Below, piece by piece: positions 8,753 through 16,664 of a stretch of 64,000 nucleotides of DNA. The position numbers and the translations under genes were made by a program. Under the pieces are notes generated by a model. The model was not told where the DNA came from, did not search any database, and saw only the letters and a program-made list of their open reading frames with translations. Position 1 is the first letter of the stretch, and every line of letters starts with the position of its first letter. The stretch is from contig NZ_LN679998.1 in the NCBI RefSeq assembly GCF_000953675.1, forward strand, positions 1,077,911 to 1,141,910. The letters run 5' to 3'. This DNA is from Paraclostridium sordellii (GTDB taxonomy: Bacteria; Bacillota; Clostridia; Peptostreptococcales; Peptostreptococcaceae).

Positions 8753-8787
8753 AAAAACCCCTAAGCCTTTACGACCTAGGGGTTTTT
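8753..8787. terminator. Terminator of the HIT gene, bidirectional
   Basis: AAAAACCCCTA pairs perfectly with TAGGGGTTTTT over a 13-base loop, giving an A-run and a T-run on the two sides. It can serve the HIT gene and the convergent YkgJ gene. Its right half closely resembles the right half of the hairpin before the HIT gene (both TTTACGA, two bases, TAGGGGT). Confidence 0.85.
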
Positions 8788-8792
8788 AAAAT

Positions 8793-9458
8793 TTAAATAA
8801 TTCCTAATCTATTTTTTATACTAGGTAAACACTGTAAAAATACAGAATAAAAATTCTTTCCTTCTTCTATATCAATATGATAACAGCTATCTAATAGAAT
8901 TTGATTAATTTCCTCAATTTCTTTTTCATCTCTCACAAACTTTAAACGAAAAGCTAATGCCTTAGTAAGCTTATACCACTCTAAAATAAATTCTTTATTT
9001 TCATCATAGTTTTCAATTCCTACCCAATCGCTGACCTTAACATCTTTTAAATCCTCTTTAGGACAATTACCTATTTGTAAAAAGTATTTAAAATCATTAT
9101 CTTGGTACACTCTTCCAAGAGGAAACATACGACAAATATTTGGTCGTTTAGAATGGATTATGCATCTACCTTTTTCATTTAAAAAGCTGCATCTATTATT
9201 ATCTTGCATTTTTAAATATGGTAGTAAGATTTTATTATTTTGACGAAGTTCAATCTTATCTCCTAGCAAATCATCGAAAGTAACACCTAAACAATTTACT
9301 ATTTCATAAACATCAAAAGGTGTAAGGACAACTAGATCTCCAACATCTAAACAACAGTCATTACATCCATTACAGCCACATGTATCTGCTTTTACCATGT
9401 CTTCAATATCATATAATTTTCCATCTGAAATTTTATCTAGTATGTTTGTAGATTTCAT
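8793..9458 (-). CDS. YkgJ family cysteine cluster protein
   Basis: The 221-residue protein carries an N-terminal cluster C-G-C-N-G-C-N-D-C-C (about residues 27-36) and later C-S-F-L, G-R-C-I-I-H and C-R-M-F-P, the YkgJ/CxxCxxCC pattern thought to bind zinc or an Fe-S cluster. The biochemical role of the family is unresolved; some members act near protein modification or oxidoreductase pathways. ATG 9458 has a GGAG-containing ribosome binding site. It is monocistronic, convergent with the HIT gene and followed by the RpiR gene, which also reads leftward after a gap of more than 120 bases. Confidence 0.8.
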   Translation of the reverse strand: MKSTNILDKISDGKLYDIEDMVKADTCGCNGCNDCCLDVGDLVVLTPFDVYEIVNCLGVTFDDLLGDKIELRQNNKILLPYLKMQDNNRCSFLNEKGRCIIHSKRPNICRMFPLGRVYQDNDFKYFLQIGNCPKEDLKDVKVSDWVGIENYDENKEFILEWYKLTKALAFRLKFVRDEKEIEEINQILLDSCYHIDIEEGKNFYSVFLQCLPSIKNRLGII

Positions 9459-9581
9459 ATATTTTAATCCTCATCTCCTATTCATATTTTATTAAAAATA
9501 TTTAACACACCATATTATACTAAAAAATTCTTATAATTTAATATAGTTATTTTAGGTATGATAGGAAATAAAATAATAAAA

Positions 9582-10394
9582 TTAAAAATCACTACTATCT
9601 TCAATTAACATAGCCAAAATTGATGTAAGAATATTTATCAAAGCAGTAGGTAATAGCCATGAATTATAAAATATCTTAGTCCTAGTATTGCACATTAAAA
9701 TATTATCCGTACAATCAGAAACAGGACAATTTAAACTATCTGTAAGTAAAACAATATCACAATCATTATTTCTAATATTTTCAGCAACACTTTTAATTGA
9801 AAAATAATAATTAGGGAAGCTTAAAAATATAGAAACATCATCTTTAGTGACTTGCTTCATTATATACTCAACTTCCTTCATATCTGATAAATCAACTAAT
9901 ACAACATTTAAATTTAAAACATCAAGCCTTACCTTAAGAAAAGAAGCCAGTGTCTTAGAAGCATCATGTGCAAATAGGTATATTATATGCTTTTTATATA
10001 TAAGTTTGGCTATAGATAATATACCTTCTAAATCAACTGAGTTATAAAAGTTAATCATTTTATCTAATTCTTCGCTACAAATATTTTTTAGATAATCTAT
10101 CTTAGAGTTATTATCTGTTATTTCAGATGGAACTGAATATGAAGAAACAGAGTGCTTATTAACTAGAATTTGATTATAATTTCTAAATGCTTCTTTTAAA
10201 TCAATGAAACTATCAATTCCTATTCTTTTACAAAACTTTAATATAGTAACTTCAGAACAACCTATTTTTTTACTCAAGGTAGCTAGTGAAACATAACATA
10301 TATCAGATGGCTTATCAATTAAATAGTCTGCCACATTTTTTTGTTTATTGGTTAAAGAACCATAATTACTTTTTATAATTTCTATAATATTCAT
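9582..10394 (-). CDS. MurR/RpiR family transcriptional regulator
   Basis: The 270-residue protein has the family's two domains: an N-terminal HTH_6 (about 1-77, with LSKKIGCSEVTILKFCKRIG as recognition region) and a C-terminal SIS domain (about 115-250), which in relatives binds a phosphosugar or similar ligand. It is divergent from an NhaC-type antiporter and an asparaginase gene. The intergenic region contains two identical-pattern palindromes (10449-10502) that probably are its operators, so it most likely controls those two genes and itself. The SIS ligand is unknown, and amino-acid-linked targets are less usual than sugar genes for this family. The start has GGAG at a long spacing of about 14 bases. 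Confidence 0.85.
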   Translation of the reverse strand: MNIIEIIKSNYGSLTNKQKNVADYLIDKPSDICYVSLATLSKKIGCSEVTILKFCKRIGIDSFIDLKEAFRNYNQILVNKHSVSSYSVPSEITDNNSKIDYLKNICSEELDKMINFYNSVDLEGILSIAKLIYKKHIIYLFAHDASKTLASFLKVRLDVLNLNVVLVDLSDMKEVEYIMKQVTKDDVSIFLSFPNYYFSIKSVAENIRNNDCDIVLLTDSLNCPVSDCTDNILMCNTRTKIFYNSWLLPTALINILTSILAMLIEDSSDF

Positions 10395-10448
10395 TTTAAA
10401 TGTATTAACTCCTAAATATTTGATATTGATTTTATTTTTTGAAAATTC

Positions 10449-10502
10449 AAAGTATTTACTTTAAAAACGATTTCATAGATGCTATAATAAAGTAAATACT
10501 TT
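10449..10502 (+). promoter_or_regulatory. Two RpiR operators flanking an extended -10 promoter
   Basis: AAAGTA-TT-TACTTT (10449-10462) and AAAGTA-AA-TACTTT (10489-10502) are each perfect palindromes with a 2-base centre. They lie 40 bases apart, about four helical turns, so they face the same side of DNA. Between them lies TG-C-TATAAT (10480-10488), an extended -10 box pointing at the antiporter gene. One operator covers the -35 side and the other starts right after the -10, a layout that fits repression by a looping or cooperative dimer pair. Confidence 0.8.
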
Positions 10503-10624
10503 AAAATTATACTTCTTAAAAAATAAAAATAAGTATAATTATTATAAGTTAACAGCCACAATAAGTAAAGGTTGTGACTTTAATAAAGTAGATAATAATA
10601 ATTTTTAAGGGGAGATTGAGAATT

Positions 10625-12037
10625 ATGAGAGAAAAACAGATACCGACTTTTGCTTATTCATTGTTTACGTTACTTAGCTTAGCAACATTTATGGTTTTGG
10701 GGGTTACAGTTTTAGGAGTTCATCTAAATGTTACGATGTTTTTAGCGTGGATACTAATAAATGTTTTTGCTCTAAAGTTAGGATATACATATCAAGAGCT
10801 AGAAACTAAAGCATTAGATACCGTAAGAAATAGCTTGCAAGCAGTAGTTATAATGTTAGCTGTTGGAGCATTAATAGGAGTTTGGATTGCATCGGGGACA
10901 GTTCCAACGATTATATATTATGGAATTAAAATAATAAATGCAAAGTACTTTCTAGTAACATCACTTCTTTTATGTGCTATAGTTTCTATGTTTACAGGTA
11001 CTTCATGGGGAACTATGGGAACAGTTGGTGTTGCACTTCTTGGAGTTGGGACAGGGCTTGGAATACCAGCAGGAATGACAGCAGGTGCAATTATTAGTGG
11101 AGCTTGGTTTGGAGATAAACTTTCACCTCTTTCAGATACAACTAACTTTGCAGCTGGAGTAATGAATGTTAATGTATTAACACATGTAAAGCATATGCTT
11201 TATACAACAGTACCAGCACTTATAGTATCTACTATAATTTTTCTTTTCTTAGGGTTTAAGGTATCTGGAACAGCAGATTTTACTTTAATAGAACAAATCT
11301 CTCTAGGTTTAGCAGATAACTTTAAATTAGGTTTTGTAACACTTTTACCAATGGTTATAGTTATTATAATGTTATTAAAAAAGAAATCTCCAGCACAATC
11401 AATTTTAGCTGGTGTTATATTAGGAATATTAGTAGCAATATTTTATCAAGGCTTTGAACATACCTTAGTTTTTGATAGTTTTTATAAAGGATTTGAAAAA
11501 GAATTTAAGTTAGAATTTTTATCAACACTTTTAAATCGTGGTGGAATGAATAGTATGAACAGTACAGTTCAAGCTGTTATATTTACAACTGGTATTGGTG
11601 GAATGATAAAAGAGATAGGAATAATAAATGTACTTGTTTCAAAGTTTGCACAAAAGATTAAATCAACTGCTGGGTTAGTTGCAAGTGCCATGGGAATAAG
11701 TTATTTATCTATAGGGCTTACTGGTTCACATTGTTTTTCAGCTATAATGGTTCAATCTACTATGCTAGATTTATTTAAGTTAAAAGGTCTTAAACCAGAA
11801 AATGTTTCTAGAATATGTGAAGACTGTGGAACTATTGGAGTAACAATTATTCCTTGGGGAGTTACAGCAGTGTTTATAATGAGTACTCTTAATATTTCTT
11901 TTGCAGAGTATGCACCTTACGCATTTTTATGTTACTTATGTCCAATATTTTCACTACTTTGTGGGATTACAGGAATAGGTATGGCAAGATACACTGAAGA
12001 AGAAAAAGAAAAATTAGAATTATGTAATCAGGTATAA
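10625..12037 (+). CDS. NhaC-family Na+/H+ antiporter-like transporter
   Basis: This is a polytopic inner-membrane protein of about 470 residues with roughly 11-12 hydrophobic segments. It has the NhaC signatures GTSWGTMGTVG (about 123-133) and SGAWFGDKLSPLSDTTN (about 156-172), and a second half-repeat SHCFSAIMVQSTM. NhaC relatives exchange Na+ with H+ or with organic acids (for example MleN for malate/lactate). ATG 10625 is used instead of TTG 10616 because GGGGAG lies about 10 bases before it. The asparaginase gene follows at 60 bases and both sit behind the RpiR operators, so transport of asparagine, aspartate or ammonium-linked exchange is a reasonable guess, not shown by sequence. Confidence 0.85.
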   Translation: MREKQIPTFAYSLFTLLSLATFMVLGVTVLGVHLNVTMFLAWILINVFALKLGYTYQELETKALDTVRNSLQAVVIMLAVGALIGVWIASGTVPTIIYYGIKIINAKYFLVTSLLLCAIVSMFTGTSWGTMGTVGVALLGVGTGLGIPAGMTAGAIISGAWFGDKLSPLSDTTNFAAGVMNVNVLTHVKHMLYTTVPALIVSTIIFLFLGFKVSGTADFTLIEQISLGLADNFKLGFVTLLPMVIVIIMLLKKKSPAQSILAGVILGILVAIFYQGFEHTLVFDSFYKGFEKEFKLEFLSTLLNRGGMNSMNSTVQAVIFTTGIGGMIKEIGIINVLVSKFAQKIKSTAGLVASAMGISYLSIGLTGSHCFSAIMVQSTMLDLFKLKGLKPENVSRICEDCGTIGVTIIPWGVTAVFIMSTLNISFAEYAPYAFLCYLCPIFSLLCGITGIGMARYTEEEKEKLELCNQV

Positions 12038-12097
12038 AATTCGATTTGCTTTAGTTTAGAAGTTGTAATTTTTTAGTATACAAAAAGGAGAGGTATT

Positions 12098-13102
12098 ATG
12101 GAAGTTTTAGTAAATACATATCGTGGGGATTTAGTTGATCTTGTTACAACAGGTTCTATTGCTGTTGTAGATTCAAAGGGAAATTTAATTTATTCAGTGG
12201 GAGATCCATATGAAGTAGCATATGCACGTTCATCTGCTAAATTAATGCAGGCAGTAGTTCCAGTTTTATGTGGGGCAGTAGATGAGTATAAAATAAATGA
12301 TAAAGAAATAGCTCAAATTTGTGCATCCCACTCAGGGGAGAAAATTCATGTTGATACAGTTAGAGATATTTTAAATAAAATACATTTAAATGAAGATTAT
12401 CTACAATGTGGAGAGCATTATCCTTTTAAAGAAGATGTAGCAAAGCTTATGAAGGAAAAAGGAGAAGAGCCACTAGCTGTTCATAATAATTGTAGTGGAA
12501 AACATGCTGGAATGTTAGCAACAGTAAAGTATCTTAATGAAGATTTAGATACATATTACAAAGCTAATCATCCACATCAAATAAGAATTATAGAAATGAT
12601 AGGAAATCTTTGTGATTATAATCCAGATGATATAGGAATAGGTCTTGATGGATGTGGTGTTCCTGTTCATGCCCTACCTTTAAATAAGTTTGCTTATGGA
12701 ATGGCACGTATGGTTGATCCTTCTAGTCTTGATGAAAAGTATAGAGAGCCAGTAACTAGGGTTGTTAATGCTGTTATGAATAATCCAGTACATGCTTCAG
12801 GTTCAGATAGAATAGATTTTAAAGTAATGAAAAAGTATCCAAATAAGGTGGTTGTAAAATCAGGAGCAAATGGATATTTTGGGGGAGCAATACCTGATAA
12901 GGGAATAGGATTTGCTATTAAAACTAATGATGGATTATCACCTATGAGAAATGTTGTACTTATTGAACTACTACATCAGTTAGGTGTTATACCTAGTGAA
13001 GATTTAGATTATTTTGATGATGATTATAATTTAAGAGTTTATAATCATAAAAAGGAATTAGTTGGTGAAAGTAAAGCTATTTTTAAGTTGAAAAAACATT
13101 AG
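12098..13102 (+). CDS. Asparaginase II family amidohydrolase
   Basis: The 334-residue protein matches the Asparaginase_II (PF06089) type, distinct from AnsA/AnsB. Recognisable blocks are RSSAKLMQAVVPV (about 44-56), CASHSGE (about 75-81), HNNCSGKHAGMLA (about 128-140), GLDGCGVPVHALPL (about 182-195) and a late KSGANGYFGGA, which supply the Thr/Ser and Lys residues of the active site. The expected reaction is L-asparagine to aspartate and ammonia in the cytosol. AAAGGAG precedes the ATG. It follows the NhaC-type transporter and is presumably co-regulated by the RpiR protein, suggesting an amino-acid scavenging unit. Confidence 0.85.
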   Translation: MEVLVNTYRGDLVDLVTTGSIAVVDSKGNLIYSVGDPYEVAYARSSAKLMQAVVPVLCGAVDEYKINDKEIAQICASHSGEKIHVDTVRDILNKIHLNEDYLQCGEHYPFKEDVAKLMKEKGEEPLAVHNNCSGKHAGMLATVKYLNEDLDTYYKANHPHQIRIIEMIGNLCDYNPDDIGIGLDGCGVPVHALPLNKFAYGMARMVDPSSLDEKYREPVTRVVNAVMNNPVHASGSDRIDFKVMKKYPNKVVVKSGANGYFGGAIPDKGIGFAIKTNDGLSPMRNVVLIELLHQLGVIPSEDLDYFDDDYNLRVYNHKKELVGESKAIFKLKKH

Positions 13103-13528
13103 TAAATATAATATTTTAGTAAACCAAGTGTATATGATTTTTATCTTAAAACATCATGCAAAAGATTTCTTTAATATAAGGAAAAAAAGATTAGAAAATT
13201 CCTATAATTTTAAAAACTATAAATTTTGATTGATGAGCTTAATTGATAAATACATAGATTTAAACAAAATAAAATAATTATTTAAATAAATCGACAAAAC
13301 TAGACAAAAAAACATCTACAATCATGTTAATATAATAATGTAAAAATTTGGAAGAGGAGTTTTTAAAATGAATAATTATTTTAAAAAAGCTTATGAATAT
13401 TCATAATACAAACAAATCAATTAATTGAAGGAAGATCGCCTTTTTAAGTATTTGATAACAATACATATGAAAACTGAAAATATATAGGGTTTAAATTTAA
13501 AAGTGATTAAAATTATAGGAGTGTATTT
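13103..13528. other. Gene-poor spacer with one tiny ORF
   Basis: No terminator with a clean T-run was seen after the asparaginase gene. The stretch is very AT-rich and contains only a 12-codon ORF with a good ribosome binding site (13368-13406). It marks the left edge of the accessory block that runs to about 18.3 kb. Confidence 0.5.
13368..13406 (+). CDS. Very short ORF (12 codons), possible leader or relic
   Basis: ATG 13368 has GAGGAG 9 bases upstream and encodes MNNYFKKAYEYS before TAA. The TATAAT at 13331 could belong to its promoter, though no good -35 was found. It may be the start of a decayed gene or a leader peptide for the DUF4177-like gene that begins 122 bases later. The evidence that it is expressed is only the ribosome binding site. 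Confidence 0.25.
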   Translation: MNNYFKKAYEYS

Positions 13529-13978
13529 ATGAATAATCAAAATGAGCATGAAAAAGAAATTGAAGAATTAACAAATAATGATGAGTTAATAGAAAAACCT
13601 AAAAAGAAAAGCAAGATTAAAGAAGCAGTTAAAAGTAATAAAAAGTTTACAATTTTAGCTTCATTATTGTTTCTAATAACAATAAGTCTTTTTATAATTG
13701 CTGGAAAAAGTGTAACTGCACAAAAATGGGATTATAAAGTGGTTGAATATTATTCAGACCAAACAGGTAGAACAGGATCAGGTGCTTTAAATCCATCAAC
13801 TGTTAGTATACCAGAAAATGAATTAAATGAATTAGGAAAACAAGGTTGGGAATTAGTATCTTCTCATATAGAAAATGAAACAGCATACCCTAACTTTGGT
13901 AACTCAGAATATGTTACTGGACTACAACCAAATGTTAGACCTCAAAAAGTAGTTCTTTTATTTAAAAAGCCATTATAA
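13529..13978 (+). CDS. DUF4177-like membrane-anchored protein
   Basis: The first 45 residues are acidic then Lys-rich, followed by one membrane segment (about 47-66). The outside part contains W-D-Y-K-V-V (about 73), an insert, then L-N-E-L-G-K-Q-G-W-E-L-V-S and a final V-L-L-F-K-K-P. That W-E/D-Y-K-V...LN-x-L-G-x-x-G-W-E-L-V pattern is the hallmark of DUF4177 and related small domains of unknown function. AGGAG precedes the ATG. It is a single-gene unit closed by a strong terminator. The function is unknown. Confidence 0.65.
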   Translation: MNNQNEHEKEIEELTNNDELIEKPKKKSKIKEAVKSNKKFTILASLLFLITISLFIIAGKSVTAQKWDYKVVEYYSDQTGRTGSGALNPSTVSIPENELNELGKQGWELVSSHIENETAYPNFGNSEYVTGLQPNVRPQKVVLLFKKPL

Positions 13979-14020
13979 AAATTACATAATTAAGATATTA
14001 TTTATAGATTTAAATATATA

Positions 14021-14077
14021 ACAAAGGTAAGAATACATAGAATAAAATATATATGTATTCTTACCTTTGTTTTTTAT
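14021..14077 (+). terminator. Strong intrinsic terminator
   Basis: A 19-base perfect stem (arms 14021-14039 and 14052-14070, starting ACAAAGGTAAG) with a 12-base loop is followed by a run of T residues. It ends the DUF4177-like unit. Confidence 0.9.
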
Positions 14078-14192
14078 TTTAGTTTTGAACAAAATTTATT
14101 TAAAATGAACAATATGATTGAAACGATAACATAAAACTTGAAAAAAAAATAAATTATGTTATAAAATTATTATAAGGAAATAGAGGAGCAAT

Positions 14193-14297
14193 ATGAACTA
14201 CTTAATAGGAAAAAGAATAAAATATATATTTACAAATCTAGATATTACAAAATAAGAAATAGATGAAAAATTAGATATATATAAGAAGGGGGATTAA
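14193..14297 (+). pseudogene. Small ORF interrupted by an in-frame stop
   Basis: ATG 14193 with GAGGAG upstream encodes 20 residues (MNYLIGKRIKYIFTNLDITK), then TAA at 14253-14255. The same frame continues as EIDEKLDIYKKGD to a second TAA at 14295-14297, immediately before the next gene. The continuation has sensible codon use and composition, so a single base change (for example AAA or CAA to TAA) probably broke a 34-codon gene. Alternatively it is a real 20-residue peptide. The family is not recognised. Confidence 0.4.
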
Positions 14298-14298
14298 A

Positions 14299-16179
14299 AT
14301 GGACAATATAGATAAAAAAATAAGTTTGATAGATAAGTATAGTTATGATATTAAAACTAACTTTACTTTTCATATAAAAGGAAGTATTCCAAGTAAAAAA
14401 ATTGATAATGCTTTAAATTCTTTTGCACAAGGAATGGATAGAAAAAGTATTATAGGTTTTTATGATACTACACTTAGGGGCAATGGTAAGGAAGGTTTTA
14501 TTTTTACTGATGATAAAATTTATTACAAAGAGGTACTAGAAAAAGGTAAAAAAATTTGGTATGAAGATATTGAGAGTGTAGAAGTAAAAAATACACATAA
14601 GAAAAAAGATTGTGATAGAGAATTAGAAATTAAAATGAAAGATAAATCTATTATAAAGTTTACCTCATGTCATTTAAATAAAACACCTTTATGTGAGTTT
14701 TTAAATGAAATAATCAAAATGGAATCAGAATGTAAAACTAAAATTGAATACTCTAAAAAGTATAAGGATAATGGAGCGATTTCTGCAGGAAATTCTATAG
14801 GTAACTATGGTACAGTGAATAAGATATTTGATGAGGAAAGATTTAATGCTTCAAAAGGTCATGGTTTTGCTGCTGAACGAGCAAATCATTTATATGACAA
14901 ATTAACAGGAAAAGATGCTAAGATATTAGGCGATTCTAACATTAAAAATGGAGCAGATAGACTGGTTAATGGGATAGAAATTCAATCAAAGTATTGCAAA
15001 ACAGGTTCTGACTGTATATCAGAATGCTTTGAAAATGGCAAGATGAGATATACTATAGAAAATGGTACTAAGCCTATGCAAATAGAAGTTCCATCAGATA
15101 AATATCAAGATGCTATAAGATCAATGGAAAATAGAATAAAAAATGGCCAAGTTCCGGGTGTTACGGATCCAAGTGAAGCTAAAAATATAGTTAGAAAAGG
15201 CAATTTTACGTATGCACAGGCAAGGAATATAGCCAAAGCTGGTACTATTGAATCCTTAACTTATGATTCTGTTAATGGTGTTATTATTGCTAGTTCTTCA
15301 TTTGGAGTAAGTTCTATAATTACATTTGCAAATTCTATTTGGAATGGGGAAAACTTTGATACTGCAATTAAAAACGCTACTTATTCAGGGATAAAGGTTG
15401 GAGGAACTGCATTTATTACATCGGTATTATCTAGTCAATTATCTAAAGCAGGGTTAAATAGTGCATTAGTAGGAAGTTCCGAAACTATAGTAAGAATTAT
15501 GGGACCAAAAGCATCTGCAGTATTAGTAAATGCTTTTAGAAGCGGAAGTAATATATATGGTGCAGCTGCTATGAAAAGTGCAGCGAAGCTATTAAGAGGA
15601 AATATTATAACTGGAGGAGTAACTGTAATTGTTTTATCATCATTTGATATTATTAATATATTTAGCGGAAGAATTTCAGGAAAGCAATTATTTAAAAATA
15701 TTACAAGTACAATAACAACTGTAGGGGGAGGTACTGCAGGATGGATGGGTGGAGCCGCTATTGGTTCTGCAATATTTCCTGGAGTTGGTACTGTAGTAGG
15801 TGGGTTGATTGGGTCTTTAGGCGCAGGAGCGATGTCAGGAAAGGTTACAAGTTCAATACTGAATGAATTTGTTGAAGATGATGCAGATGAAATGGTTAAG
15901 ATAATAGAAGGCAAGTTTTCAGATTTAGCAATTGATTATTTGCTTACAAAAAAGGAAGCAGAAAAGAGTGTTGATTCATTAAAAGAGATACTAGATGGCA
16001 AAATGCTTAAGGATATGTATGCTTCAAGTGATAGATTAAAATTTGCACAAGATTTATTACTACCTATTATTGAAAAAGAAGTTAGTAAGAGAGAAATAAT
16101 TAAAGAACCAACATATTTACAGATGCAAGAAGGATTAAAGGAAGTATTAGAAGAAATTTATGATGTAGAAAATATATAA
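14299..16179 (+). CDS. Large protein: PH-like N-terminus, possible nuclease-like middle, glycine-zipper C-terminus
   Basis: The 626-residue protein is not assigned to a named family here. Residues about 50-110 (GFIFTDDKIYYKE...IWYEDIESVEVK) look like a bacterial PH/YokE-type domain. Residues about 190-330 form a well-ordered soluble block with GADRLVNGIEIQSKYC and a later IVRKGNFTYAQARNIAKAGT; the Asp and E-x-Q-x-K spacing recalls PD-(D/E)XK nucleases, but this is only a resemblance. Residues about 325-520 are hydrophobic and Gly/Ala-rich and include a glycine zipper (GGGTAGWMGGAAIGSAIFPG onward, about 474-515), suited to membrane insertion. The tail is charged helix. GGGG precedes ATG 14299. 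A toxin-like or defence effector is possible but unproven. Confidence 0.6.
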   Translation: MDNIDKKISLIDKYSYDIKTNFTFHIKGSIPSKKIDNALNSFAQGMDRKSIIGFYDTTLRGNGKEGFIFTDDKIYYKEVLEKGKKIWYEDIESVEVKNTHKKKDCDRELEIKMKDKSIIKFTSCHLNKTPLCEFLNEIIKMESECKTKIEYSKKYKDNGAISAGNSIGNYGTVNKIFDEERFNASKGHGFAAERANHLYDKLTGKDAKILGDSNIKNGADRLVNGIEIQSKYCKTGSDCISECFENGKMRYTIENGTKPMQIEVPSDKYQDAIRSMENRIKNGQVPGVTDPSEAKNIVRKGNFTYAQARNIAKAGTIESLTYDSVNGVIIASSSFGVSSIITFANSIWNGENFDTAIKNATYSGIKVGGTAFITSVLSSQLSKAGLNSALVGSSETIVRIMGPKASAVLVNAFRSGSNIYGAAAMKSAAKLLRGNIITGGVTVIVLSSFDIINIFSGRISGKQLFKNITSTITTVGGGTAGWMGGAAIGSAIFPGVGTVVGGLIGSLGAGAMSGKVTSSILNEFVEDDADEMVKIIEGKFSDLAIDYLLTKKEAEKSVDSLKEILDGKMLKDMYASSDRLKFAQDLLLPIIEKEVSKREIIKEPTYLQMQEGLKEVLEEIYDVENI

Positions 16180-16286
16180 ATGAAAATTTGATTAAAGCTT
16201 ACAGTATAGGAAAGATATATTTTAATGAAAATATAATTAATATTGAAATCTTAGTGAAAAACTTCAAATATCAACTAAATACCGTA

Positions 16287-16303
16287 CCTCGTATTTCACG
16301 AGG
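16287..16303 (+). repeat. Hairpin related to the one before the HIT gene
   Basis: CCTCGT, 5 bases, ACGAGG is followed by GAGGGGGG, almost the same as 8348-8370 (CCTCGT, 5 bases, ACGAGG, TAGGGG). As at 8.3 kb, it sits directly in front of a ribosome binding site, here that of the TTG-start gene at 16317. Confidence 0.6.
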
Positions 16304-16316
16304 GAGGGGGGATAGC

Positions 16317-16508
16317 TTGGAAGAATTAATGAGATTAATAAGTAGAAAGTTTTTAAAAGACACAGAACTACTGCAACTAGAAGATAATGAAAATGTATTA
16401 GAATGTAAATACACAAAACCACACAACGCACATTATAACGAATACGAAGTAACAATAAATAACAATGGTAATATAGAAAAACATTTAGTTTACCTAAAGC
16501 ACAGATAA
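16317..16508 (+). CDS. Small protein of unknown function (63 residues)
   Basis: The frame is open from 16188, but the only good translation signal is GGAGGGGGG at 16303-16311 in front of TTG 16317, giving a 63-residue protein. The upstream part of the frame would have to use TTG 16188 with no clear ribosome binding site and would read through the hairpin. The protein is predicted alpha then beta: an MRLISRKFLKDTELL helix followed by two or three strands with KYTKPHNAHYNEYEVTINN. It is not recognised. It lies 137 bases after the 626-residue gene and may act with it. Confidence 0.5.
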   Translation: MEELMRLISRKFLKDTELLQLEDNENVLECKYTKPHNAHYNEYEVTINNNGNIEKHLVYLKHR

Positions 16509-16533
16509 AGAGTAGCAATAGCTACTCTTTTTT
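16507..16533 (+). terminator. Intrinsic terminator
   Basis: AAAGAGTAGC and GCTACTCTTT pair over a 4-base AATA loop, followed by T residues, starting at the stop codon of the small gene. Confidence 0.9.
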
Positions 16534-16664
16534 ATTTAAAACTTAAATGCACAGTTAAAAATAGTTAGATTTAAAATTAATTGGTAAAATATTACAACCT
16601 ACAACAAATTTCGACAAGAATATATTGTATAATTTCATAGAAGTGACACTTAAGGAGGACATAA

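Noticed and set aside
15435-15914. A 159-codon open frame on the minus strand
   Set aside because: It is antisense to the glycine-zipper region; its Pro/Ile-rich, low-complexity product and lack of a ribosome binding site show it is a shadow of the real gene.
16188-16316. Upstream extension of the small gene at 16317 from TTG 16188
   Set aside because: It has no clear ribosome binding site and would run through the hairpin and the strong GGAGGGGGG site of the shorter start.
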